A stretch of DNA of 64,000 nucleotides from DATAXI01 sp963756185. GTDB taxonomy: Bacteria; Verrucomicrobiota; Verrucomicrobiia; Chthoniobacterales; Chthoniobacteraceae. Both the position numbers and the translations under genes were made by a program. This document shows positions 15,589 to 23,183 of the stretch, one piece after another. Position 1 is the first letter of the stretch. Every line of letters begins with the position of its first letter. The notes under the pieces are model-generated. The model did not search any database. It was not told where the DNA came from and saw only the letters and a program-made list of their open reading frames with translations. The stretch spans positions 62,001 to 126,000 of the forward strand of contig CAVWMS010000002.1 of assembly GCA_963756185.1 (NCBI GenBank), in the 5' to 3' direction.

Positions 15589-17541
15589 TCACTCTCCACC
15601 GGCACTCGGGCTCACGCTTGCCGACAGAATGCATCGAAATCCGCTCAAACTGTCCCTGCCGTTCGCAGGAGCGCCAGTGCGGCTTGAGGAGCGCACGAAC
15701 TTTTCAGCACCGCTGGCCCACGATCCGCCGCGCAAAACGCGAAGCGCCGACGGCGAAGCATCATGCGGATCGAGTTTATCCATACACCATTGCCACACAT
15801 TCCCGCCCATATCATAGAGGCCGAATAGGTTTGGGCGGAACGCTTTCACGGGGCTGGTACGCTTGTACCCGGCATGGGTGACGGATTCGGCATAATTCCC
15901 GGAGCCTGCCGGCGGAGGCCACGCCGCTCCCCACGGATAGACCTTGATTTTTCCGGCCTTCGACTTCGGGCTCGCTGTTGGATCCTCCTGTGCGCCGATG
16001 CCGACCGCGCAACTCCATTCATGATCACTAGGCAGCCGATATATTGCGTTTGCAGGAAGACGGCCCGCCTGGTGCTCCCGCTCGGTCAGCCAGGCGCAGT
16101 AATCATTGGCGTCGTTCCAACTCACGTTCACGGCGGGCTCATCGTCAGCCTGCGCGAAATCCGGCTTCGGCCACGCCCGATTTTTGTTTTCGGCCTGAAC
16201 GAACTCCCGATACTGCGCAACGGTGACGAGCGTTCTTGAAAACAGAATGATGGCGCCGCCTTTGATGGTATCCGTCGGTCCTCCGGTGATCGGCGCCGCG
16301 ACAAACTCCATTCCCGGAGGGCAAAACCACTTCGATCCGCCCTGCTGCTGGAAGGCAGCCCATCGCGCGACGGCATCGGCAGATGTATCCGGCGCCAAAG
16401 TCGCCGGCGCTGCGGCAGCATTGCCTGGCTGGCCGGGCGCCCGGGAAACAGCATTGAGGACCATTTCCCAGCCGATATATGGCGCGCCAGGCTTTCCGGC
16501 GATTTTCGCAACCAGCACCCCATATTGCGGCTCGAACCACGCAGCCCGGGTGAACATCTCAATGGACGCCTTCGGGTCCCACTGGTGATGCATGTATTCC
16601 GCTTCCCCATCCTTCGCACGCTCGAGGTCGAATTTGACTTTGCTGTGGGCGAATTCAACATGAGTCTTTGTCCCTTCGGCGAAAGGGCGCACGAATTCCA
16701 CGGCAGCGTGAAGCGTCGCTCCGGAGGGCGCGGCGTAATCAAACAGGTTTACTCTGTGACGCGCCTCGGCGCGGGCGAAGTAGAGAAGTGGAACGATGCT
16801 GCCCAGTTGATAATGGAGAGCGTCCCGCTGATAGAAATCGGTGGTTGAACCATCGGGATGCACCTCGGTCCTGATCAAGTATTCGAAGTTACCAGCGGCC
16901 CATGAGATTGCCTTCGCGTCGTCAAGCGTCAGCCCGATCAGTCCCACTGCCTTGACGGCGTGCCCGCCCCAATTGTTGTCCCGCAACGGCGTCGCCATCA
17001 GCTTCTCCGCCTTGCCCCGCAGCCATGCATCCACCAGTTGCCGGTCCGGCTGCGGCATTTGACCGCGCGCGATATCGTATGCAACGCATGCGGGGCCAAA
17101 CGCCGCCTCGTTGATGGCATCGCCGTCGGGCCGGTTTACTCGCGCCCATGCCGTGAGGAACACGTCCACCCTGGCCAGGTATCGCCCATCTCCTGTGACC
17201 GCCCACGTCCACGCCAGTGCCTCCATTTTCGGCATATCGCGCAGCGATTCCACCGATTGTATCTTCCTGGGATCGCTCATGAGATGCCCCTCGCTGACCA
17301 CATGTTCAACCGGCGCAGGCAATTCAACCAAAGCGCGATCTGCCAACGCACGGACGGGAACAAACTCTCCGGCAGCGTTGGAATCGGCGCGCAGCAACGC
17401 CCGCAGTTGCTGAATCTCCGAAACATCCAGGCTCACCGGCCCTCCCCGCGCGCTCGAGAGTCCGACCAGGCAGCTAGCCAATGCCAGGATCAAGCGCCAT
17501 TTCGGACTTCCCCGAGTCTGACGCATACGTGACCAGCGCAC
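15589..17541 (-). CDS. Alginate-lyase-like / FGE-sulfatase-like two-domain fusion
   Basis: A 650-residue protein with a signal peptide (about residues 14-33). An alginate-lyase superfamily (alpha/alpha toroid) domain covers about 36-355, with NNWGGH at 189-194 and RDALHYQ at 239-245, matching the family's Asn/His and Tyr active-site regions. After a linker, a formylglycine-generating-enzyme (SUMF1) fold covers about 385-645, with YRLPSDHEWSCA, GLYDMGGNVWQWCMD and LRVLRGGSW. The copper-binding Cys pair of true FGE is not evident, so this domain may be structural or binding. Uronate-polymer lysis is the likely role. An ATG at 17526 is an equally good start. Two small genes lie immediately upstream on the same strand. 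Confidence 0.75.
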   Translation of the reverse strand: MRWSRMRQTRGSPKWRLILALASCLVGLSSARGGPVSLDVSEIQQLRALLRADSNAAGEFVPVRALADRALVELPAPVEHVVSEGHLMSDPRKIQSVESLRDMPKMEALAWTWAVTGDGRYLARVDVFLTAWARVNRPDGDAINEAAFGPACVAYDIARGQMPQPDRQLVDAWLRGKAEKLMATPLRDNNWGGHAVKAVGLIGLTLDDAKAISWAAGNFEYLIRTEVHPDGSTTDFYQRDALHYQLGSIVPLLYFARAEARHRVNLFDYAAPSGATLHAAVEFVRPFAEGTKTHVEFAHSKVKFDLERAKDGEAEYMHHQWDPKASIEMFTRAAWFEPQYGVLVAKIAGKPGAPYIGWEMVLNAVSRAPGQPGNAAAAPATLAPDTSADAVARWAAFQQQGGSKWFCPPGMEFVAAPITGGPTDTIKGGAIILFSRTLVTVAQYREFVQAENKNRAWPKPDFAQADDEPAVNVSWNDANDYCAWLTEREHQAGRLPANAIYRLPSDHEWSCAVGIGAQEDPTASPKSKAGKIKVYPWGAAWPPPAGSGNYAESVTHAGYKRTSPVKAFRPNLFGLYDMGGNVWQWCMDKLDPHDASPSALRVLRGGSWASGAEKFVRSSSRTGAPANGRDSLSGFRCILSASVSPSAGGE

Positions 17542-17568
17542 TATACGCTCCCCCTCCAGTATCTGCGG

Positions 17569-17853
17569 TTAGTTCTCAAATACATCGACTTTGTAGCCAC
17601 AGCTCTCAACGTATCTCTTCGCTCTCTCAAAGGCCAGGTCCAGGCAAACCTGAATTCCGCTATCTCGGGTTTTCAATACCTGATAGTTTTCGAGCGGACG
17701 CCTGTGAAGAAAAACCTCTTTGGGATTTGATCCGAGTTCAAAAATGAAAATTAACTGTCCCCGTCCATCCTCATATACCAGCGTAAATGCCACTTCGAAA
17801 TTAAACCTCACCTCATATTCATCCGGCAATTGCTTCTCTTCGGAGTCGCTCAT
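17569..17853 (-). CDS. Small hypothetical protein (94 aa)
   Basis: A soluble acidic protein (MSDSEEKQLPDEYEV...) with alternating beta-type hydrophobics (FNFEVAFTLVYEDGRGQLIFIFEL) and a helical C-terminus. It is not recognised. It begins one base after the stop of the 17855-18184 gene and ends 27 bases before the lyase/FGE fusion, so the three are probably co-transcribed. G+C is markedly lower than in the glycosidases. Its size and pairing recall immunity-type proteins, without direct evidence. Confidence 0.6.
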   Translation of the reverse strand: MSDSEEKQLPDEYEVRFNFEVAFTLVYEDGRGQLIFIFELGSNPKEVFLHRRPLENYQVLKTRDSGIQVCLDLAFERAKRYVESCGYKVDVFEN

Positions 17854-17854
17854 T

Positions 17855-18184
17855 TCACCGTTTTATAGCTAAGTCTCCTCCGTAGAATTGCACTTTTCCA
17901 TGGTCAGGGAAAGACAATTCCGTCCATCCGGCCGGATGATGTGTTTCGTTATCACATACCACTCGGAATTTCACCTGACTATATCCAGGAACCCCTTCTG
18001 GGAAAACGCAAAACCATGAACCGGGATTGATGCCGTAAGTTTTGCAGAGCTCCAACTGTTTAATAGCCACCTCGATAGAGTTCAGTAGGCCAATGTGCTC
18101 CGCTTTTTCAGGAATCGAGTCAAAACTCGAACGAGCGGACAATTCCATTTTCCACTGTTGCAGATGAGCGATAACTTGTTCCAT
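17855..18184 (-). CDS. Small hypothetical protein (109 aa)
   Basis: A soluble protein with a helical N-terminal half (MEQVIAHLQQWKMELSARSS...) and a beta-rich C-terminal half (SWFCVFPEGVPGYSQVKFRV). Family unknown. It lies directly behind the C-terminal GH101-like fragment at 18233 and reads into the 94-aa gene with a one-base gap. Base composition is low in G+C compared with the flanks, suggesting acquisition. Confidence 0.6.
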   Translation of the reverse strand: MEQVIAHLQQWKMELSARSSFDSIPEKAEHIGLLNSIEVAIKQLELCKTYGINPGSWFCVFPEGVPGYSQVKFRVVCDNETHHPAGWTELSFPDHGKVQFYGGDLAIKR

Positions 18185-18232
18185 AATCGATAAACTTAAA
18201 CTGGCATTCTTGGCGCCCCATCATTTCCCCCC

Positions 18233-18481
18233 TCACCCCGCCGGCCTGATCGAAACCCCCTGACCCGCCGTCAGGTCCAGCGTAATCGCCCCATTGTTCA
18301 CCGGAATATCCTCCAGCTTCTGCGGCCCATCGATGCTGATCGCATCCACCTCCACCCGCGAAACATTCTCCCACCCCGCGTTCACCATGCGCCCGAGCAG
18401 TTCAGGGCCACCCACGTACCCATCCTTAGCCTTCAGGTGCCGGGGTAAAATCTCCAGTGCCGAATACCTCATGGGCGGCAC
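18233..18481 (-). pseudogene. Chimeric remnant: GH101-like C-terminus joined to a foreign N-terminus
   Basis: Residues after about 35 (GWENVSRVEVDAISIDGPQ...) match the last 47 residues of both full GH101-like proteins, and the DNA matches from 18231 to about 18380. The 34 residues before the join (MRYSALEILPRHLKAKDGYV, then GGPELLGRMVNAGW) are unrelated and look like a small helix-turn-helix protein. The join falls at a shared GGGGTGGGAGAAT stretch, consistent with recombination at short homology. The frame stays open, but the product would be only a C-terminal glycosidase tail, so I treat it as a relic. Confidence 0.75.
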
Positions 18482-18509
18482 TCAAGCATGACGCCTCACC
18501 GCCACCGAG

Positions 18510-19034
18510 CTATTTTTTGTTCTCGGGATGGAATCCGATGCGGCGCTTGGGCGGGTCCGGCGGGGGCAGAAGAAGCGGACGCAGCTTTTGAATGACATCC
18601 CGCAATGCCGTGTCGTGGCTGAGCAGGGTCATTTCGATCTTCTCCAATCGCGCTTCGAGTGTGGCATTCGCTAAAAACTCCTGCCGCATATTTACGAACG
18701 CCCGAATCACATAAACGCTCATTGCCACCGCCCTCTCGCTATTCAAAATGGTTGCCGCCATGATCGCCCCATGCTCGGTGAACACCCTGGGCAGCTTCCG
18801 CCGTCCCCCGCGACCCTTTGATGTTCCAATTTGGAACATCAAATCGCTAAACTCCTTGCGCGTAAGGACAAACGAAAACTCCGCCGGGAAGCGACCCGCA
18901 TTCCGTTGGACCGCTTTGTTGAAATATCTCGTCTCCACGCCGTACAACAACGCCAGATCGCTATCGAGCATTACCGGCATCCCCCGGACGGTGAAAATAC
19001 GTGGCGAGAATCTTTCGATATCTTGAGCACTCAT
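18510..19034 (-). CDS. ORF6N-domain protein
   Basis: A 174-residue protein whose first 90 residues match the ORF6N domain: IFTVRGMPVMLDSDLALLYGVETRYFNKAVQRNAGRFP, then FVLTRKEF and RVFTEHGAIMAATILNS. ORF6N occurs in phage antirepressor-like and chromosomal proteins and is thought to bind DNA. A coiled or helical tail follows (ATLEARLEKIEMTLLSHD) and a Pro-rich end. Its ATG overlaps the stop of the preceding 63-aa gene (ATGA). It sits between two GH101-like sequences, in a region of small mobile-looking genes. Confidence 0.9.
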   Translation of the reverse strand: MSAQDIERFSPRIFTVRGMPVMLDSDLALLYGVETRYFNKAVQRNAGRFPAEFSFVLTRKEFSDLMFQIGTSKGRGGRRKLPRVFTEHGAIMAATILNSERAVAMSVYVIRAFVNMRQEFLANATLEARLEKIEMTLLSHDTALRDVIQKLRPLLLPPPDPPKRRIGFHPENKK

Positions 19035-19222
19035 GAAATCCTGCCTCTTGCCGCCTTTTTTCTTCCGCCTCCCTCCACGCCCGGCAAGACGCTCTCCATC
19101 GCAAAACTCGGCAGATTGTAATTCGCCACGATCTCCACCGCGAGGCCAGCCCGCTCATTTTTGCTTACATCCTTCTTCAGTTCAGCGGTGGCGGAAAAAA
19201 TCAGGGACTCAGCGGCGCTCAT
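19031..19222 (-). CDS. Small hypothetical protein (63 aa) coupled to the ORF6N gene
   Basis: A short frame starting MSAAESLIFSATAELKKDVS and ending ...KKAARGRIS. The stop overlaps the ORF6N start by four bases (ATGA), which argues that it is translated. No family is recognised. It could be a partner or leader of the ORF6N protein. Confidence 0.45.
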   Translation of the reverse strand: MSAAESLIFSATAELKKDVSKNERAGLAVEIVANYNLPSFAMESVLPGVEGGGRKKAARGRIS

Positions 19223-19331
19223 TCGTTTCCCCTATCATCGGCGAAGGGTTCCGCAAAGCCGCAATTTCGGGAGCACCAATTGACGAAATCGAATTCGCTA
19301 CCCGAGCCTGGCGCCCCATTAATCTCCCCCC

Positions 19332-20684
19332 TCACCCCGCCGGCCTGATCGACACCCCCTCACCCGCCGTCAGGCTCAGCCTGATCGCCCCATTATTCAC
19401 CGGAACATCCTCCAGCTTCTGCGGCCCATCGATGCCGATCGCATCCACCTCCACCCGCAAAACATTCTCCCACCCCGGCGGCAACTGCCATTGTTTCCCC
19501 TGATAGCCTTTCTTGCTGAACGCCACCAGCAACTGCGGCTTCCACAGCGCCGGCATGCACAGGTTGCCGTCCGCGTCGCGCATGACCTGCGTCCCTTTCT
19601 TCGCCGTCGTGTTGTTGTCGTAATACCACGGCACCACGTTGACGCAAAATTGCCGGATCACCGCCCCCAGGTGCTGCGGGTCGCGCTCGATCATCTGGAA
19701 CCCGGACATCGGCGTCCCGCAATACAGGCTCGGCGGAATGCTCGGCGCCGGCAGCCGGAAATGCAGCGCCATCGGCTGAAGCCCAACGAACGGATCGATC
19801 CGGTACGATGTGCTCATCTCCGCCGTGATATCCACCCCGCGGTCGCGGAAGTAACGGAATATCTTCCGTTGCGTCGCCGCCTCCTGTTCCGCCGTATAAC
19901 CCAGATACGGGCTGATGGTATTCGGGATCGACCGCAGCGGCACCAGCGTATGGAACGCGTCGATATGGATCGTGCCCGCTTTCTCGATCGGCAGCATCGC
20001 CAGCAATCCGTCGATCCGCTTCTGCGCCATCCCCGTGTCCCATTCCCGCTTGTAATCAACCTGGTACGATTGGTTGTAATCCGCCGGCACTCCTCCCTTC
20101 GGCCAAACCGCCCCGGGAAACGGATTCCCGTTCTTGTCCTTCGCGATGATATCCTTGGCCACGTACTCGGCCCACAGCGGGCTGTCCCGGTACGCGTCGA
20201 ACATATTGATGTCGAGGCTGACCGTTGTGTGATAGTTGAACCCTTCGGCCATCAGCCATTTCATGCTGTCCTGCGCCGTCGCATCCTGCGCCCGCTTGAT
20301 GCCGGGGTTCACCACCGCCCAGGATGGATACTTTGAATCATGCCCGTTGTAATTCCAGCCCACGACATAGACGATCTTCGGTATCTCCAGCGTCAGCTTG
20401 TCCACTTTCTTGATGAGATCGAGCGCCTGGTCGCAGGTGAGTTCCACCTTCGATTGCTCATTCGGCAACTTATCCGCCAGGTGTATACCCATGGTCAGCG
20501 TCTGGCTGTAATCATGGATCCATGGCCGCTCCGGCTTGAGCGTCTTGCTCCAATCGTAATAAGCGCCCGATTCGGTGCCGCTGGCAATCGCGCCGCTGCC
20601 GCTCGTGGCGGCATGGGCCGCGTAAAAATTCATCGCAACCGCGCAGGCCGCGGCCATGAAACAGGGGGGGATATACGTTTTCAT
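19332..20684 (-). CDS. GH101-like secreted glycosidase, copy 2
   Basis: A 450-residue paralogue of the 14022-15377 protein, about 90% identical by eye over most of its length. The same motifs are present: GWNYNGHDSKYP at about 110-120, IHIDAFH with candidate nucleophile Asp242, and ITAEMSTSY with candidate acid/base Glu289. The signal peptide covers about residues 1-26. The start MKTYIPPCF at 20684 overlaps the stop of the GH27 gene (ATGA), so the two enzymes are made together. That fits sequential removal of galactose/GalNAc-containing structures. A longer in-frame extension to 21059 lies inside the GH27 gene and is not used. Confidence 0.78.
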   Translation of the reverse strand: MKTYIPPCFMAAACAVAMNFYAAHAATSGSGAIASGTESGAYYDWSKTLKPERPWIHDYSQTLTMGIHLADKLPNEQSKVELTCDQALDLIKKVDKLTLEIPKIVYVVGWNYNGHDSKYPSWAVVNPGIKRAQDATAQDSMKWLMAEGFNYHTTVSLDINMFDAYRDSPLWAEYVAKDIIAKDKNGNPFPGAVWPKGGVPADYNQSYQVDYKREWDTGMAQKRIDGLLAMLPIEKAGTIHIDAFHTLVPLRSIPNTISPYLGYTAEQEAATQRKIFRYFRDRGVDITAEMSTSYRIDPFVGLQPMALHFRLPAPSIPPSLYCGTPMSGFQMIERDPQHLGAVIRQFCVNVVPWYYDNNTTAKKGTQVMRDADGNLCMPALWKPQLLVAFSKKGYQGKQWQLPPGWENVLRVEVDAIGIDGPQKLEDVPVNNGAIRLSLTAGEGVSIRPAG

Positions 20685-22444
20685 TGGGGGTGTAACCTGA
20701 ATAACTCGGCGCCGTGCGGCGCCACTTGCACTGTGTAACCTGACTTCTCGACGCCGATCTCCTTTTGGCGCCAAAGGTCCCGCACGGCTTGCGGGCCGCG
20801 CAGCTTGAGCTCGCTCCATTGCACCGAAACATCCGCCGGCTCGAGCCCGCGATTGAAGAACGCCACCGCAACGTCGCCGCCCTCGAGCGGCTTCATCCAC
20901 ACTTCGTTGCGCCCATCCTCTTTCGCTCGCCACCCTTGCTTTCCCAGGCTGTCCTGATCGATCGCCAGCACCTCGTCGTTGCTCAACAGGCTCGCGATGA
21001 ACGGCGTCATCTTCGGCAAATCGCATCCGATGATCAACGGCGCGGAAAGCATGCACCACAAGGTCATGTGCGTATAATTTTCATCGGGGGTCAGCGCCCC
21101 GTTGCCAATCTCGAGCATGTCGGGGTCGTTCCAATGGCCCGGCCCGGCCCATTTCTCCAGGCCGTTCTCGCCAAAGCCGTGGCTTTCGACGCTATTCCAC
21201 GTCGGGTTGATGTCAAGGCCGGTGCGCCACAGGTTCCCGCCCGTTTCCGCGCCCCATTTCCACACCTCGCCCATCCCATACTGGCACATGCTGAACACAA
21301 TATCCCGGTTCACTTTGTCCAACGACCCGCGCATCTTCCGGTACGGTTCCTTGTTCACTTCCTGCGCGATCGCCGCCACCTTCTCCGGCGCCAATTGCCG
21401 CGCCAAGCCATGCAGCAATTCCATTTGCGCTTCGATCCGCGTTTTCATCGCCGCCACCGAGGCGTCGGCAACCTGTTGCAGCGATTTGCCCCGCGGCGCG
21501 TAAGCCGGATTGACATGAAATTTCTGCGCCGACAGCGCCGAATACTCGGACGCGAGCGTTCTCAACTCTTTCGCCTTGTCCGGCGGCAGCAGCGCCGCAT
21601 ACATCTCCTCGCGCACATCGTCCTCCACGTTGGTGTAACTGCATAACTCGTATTTGAGATAGTCGATTCCCCATCCCGCGAAGGTCGCCGCGTCCTGGTC
21701 CTCATGCTGCCACGATCCAATCGCCCCGGCGCAAGTTACCGGCCCAGGCGACGAATAAATCCCAACCTTCAATCCTTTCCCGTGAATGTAATCAACCAGC
21801 TTCGCCATGTCGGGTATCTTCTGCGCGCTGGGCTGGATGTTCCCGTCCGCATCCCGCTGCCCCTCCCATCGGTCGTCCATGTTGATGTAAGTCCATCCAT
21901 GATCGATAAGCCCGCTCGACACCATCGCGTCCGCCGCCGCTCGAAGCTTCCCCGCGTCAACGTTCCCCGCAAAACAGTTCCACCCATCCCAACCCATCGG
22001 CGGCGTCAGGCAAATCGCCGCCCCAATCACAACCCGCAACAACGCGCGGTCGTCACCTGCTGAATTTTTAGCAGTAAGGACCACTTCGTATTCCCCCGAT
22101 CCCCGCGCCGTGCCCGTAATGTTCCCCGTCAAGGAATCGAGCTTCAATCCCGGCGGCAATCCGTGCGCGCTGATCGTCATCGGGCGCACGCCGGTCACCG
22201 GCAAATGATAGAAAAAGGGATGGCCCGGACGCTCGCCGTAAACGCGCGGCCCGTTGATTCGCGGCGCCGCCGGCGCCCGCGGTGTCCGGATGAAACTGGT
22301 GTAATCTGGCGGCGGCCGCGGGATCGGGATGACAGGCGTGAACGGCTGCGGCGTGATCGCCACGATGGGTGGCGACGGACTCGCCGCCTCGCCGAGCGCC
22401 GAAAACGGAAGCGCGGCGAGAACGAGGAGGGGCAGCTTCTTCAC
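20681..22444 (-). CDS. GH27 family alpha-galactosidase / alpha-N-acetylgalactosaminidase-like enzyme
   Basis: A 587-residue secreted protein with a signal peptide (1-20). A Pro-rich linker leads to a putative Ig (He_PIG-like) domain (about 65-140), a GH27 TIM barrel (from LTPPMGWDGWNCF, 146) and a C-terminal beta domain. The acid/base Asp is at about 411 in WRTGLDINPTW, and GHWNDPDML is present. The usual nucleophile motif KYD.C is here YLKYELC, with Glu at 266 in place of Asp. An insertion of about 90 residues (275-370) separates it from the next conserved block. GH27 enzymes remove terminal alpha-galactose or alpha-GalNAc. The start is a GTG at 22444. It is coupled to GH101-like copy 2 by an ATGA overlap; DoxX lies upstream. 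Confidence 0.85.
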   Translation of the reverse strand: MKKLPLLVLAALPFSALGEAASPSPPIVAITPQPFTPVIPIPRPPPDYTSFIRTPRAPAAPRINGPRVYGERPGHPFFYHLPVTGVRPMTISAHGLPPGLKLDSLTGNITGTARGSGEYEVVLTAKNSAGDDRALLRVVIGAAICLTPPMGWDGWNCFAGNVDAGKLRAAADAMVSSGLIDHGWTYINMDDRWEGQRDADGNIQPSAQKIPDMAKLVDYIHGKGLKVGIYSSPGPVTCAGAIGSWQHEDQDAATFAGWGIDYLKYELCSYTNVEDDVREEMYAALLPPDKAKELRTLASEYSALSAQKFHVNPAYAPRGKSLQQVADASVAAMKTRIEAQMELLHGLARQLAPEKVAAIAQEVNKEPYRKMRGSLDKVNRDIVFSMCQYGMGEVWKWGAETGGNLWRTGLDINPTWNSVESHGFGENGLEKWAGPGHWNDPDMLEIGNGALTPDENYTHMTLWCMLSAPLIIGCDLPKMTPFIASLLSNDEVLAIDQDSLGKQGWRAKEDGRNEVWMKPLEGGDVAVAFFNRGLEPADVSVQWSELKLRGPQAVRDLWRQKEIGVEKSGYTVQVAPHGAELFRLHPQ

Positions 22445-22490
22445 CGGGGGGGGAATATTGAATCAACAATTCGGGCAAGCGCTTCGCCCG

Positions 22491-22898
22491 TCAATTCTTG
22501 TCGATGCTGTATTTGCCCGGCCCGATGAAAAGGAGCGAGAAGAAGAGAATCGCCAGCTCAACGGCCTCCGACGCTCTGCCCAACCCCTGGTGCGACCCAA
22601 GGTGCATCGCCGTGGCCACGAGCATGGTGATCAACAGCATCAGGCACGCGGGCCGAAACAGGAAACCCAGGATCACGCCGACGCAGCCCACCGTTTCCGC
22701 CAGCGCCGCCATCAAACCCCAGAAAGTGTAGCCGAAATGGATGCCCACAAACCGGACGGCCGTCCCGATCTCCTGCCATTGATGAACCCCGCCGGCCAGT
22801 TTCCGCCAGCCATGCACGTAAATGTAAAACGCCCCGAGGGCGACCCGCAGGAAAAGAAGGCCCCAGTCCCGGAACTTGGTGAGGGAGGTCAGAATCAT
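22491..22898 (-). CDS. DoxX family membrane protein
   Basis: A 135-residue protein with four hydrophobic helices. It has the DoxX layout: LLFLRVALGAFYIYVHGWRKL, then GLMAALAETVGCVGVILGF, then RPACLMLLITMLVA. DoxX-like proteins are small inner-membrane proteins linked to redox or thiosulfate metabolism, and most are uncharacterised. The start MILTSL at 22898 is chosen because the first helix begins there. It ends 46 bases before the GH27 start on the same strand and could share its transcript, though the functions are not obviously related. Confidence 0.85.
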   Translation of the reverse strand: MILTSLTKFRDWGLLFLRVALGAFYIYVHGWRKLAGGVHQWQEIGTAVRFVGIHFGYTFWGLMAALAETVGCVGVILGFLFRPACLMLLITMLVATAMHLGSHQGLGRASEAVELAILFFSLLFIGPGKYSIDKN

Positions 22899-22998
22899 GC
22901 CCGAGAATGGCCGGAAAGCCGGGAAACTTGAAGCCGCAAGCGCCAAAACCGCGCGATTTCGCGTTAAAAATCGCGCAAAAACACCATCAAAACACCCC

Positions 22999-23043
22999 TA
23001 AAAAAGTTCAGCCCCCCGCGACCGAGTGGCCGCGAAGGGCTGA
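22999..23043 (-). terminator. Rho-independent terminator after gdh
   Basis: On the minus strand a hairpin with arms CAGCCC and GGGCTG (loop region containing CGCGGCC and GGTCGCG) is followed directly by AACTTTTTTAGG. It lies about 140 bases past the gdh stop. A second hairpin, ATGTTC/GAACAT at 23043-23060, lies just before it. Confidence 0.7.
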
Positions 23044-23183
23044 TGTTCCCCCCAGAACATGTTTAAATCTGCGAAAACTGATACCTGATCAGTGGGCGGG
23101 GTGCAAGGATTTTTTATAACTTTTTTTCCGAATACGTTTTCGTGCGGATATCCTAAGGCGTATATTAGTAAAACTTATGGAAA

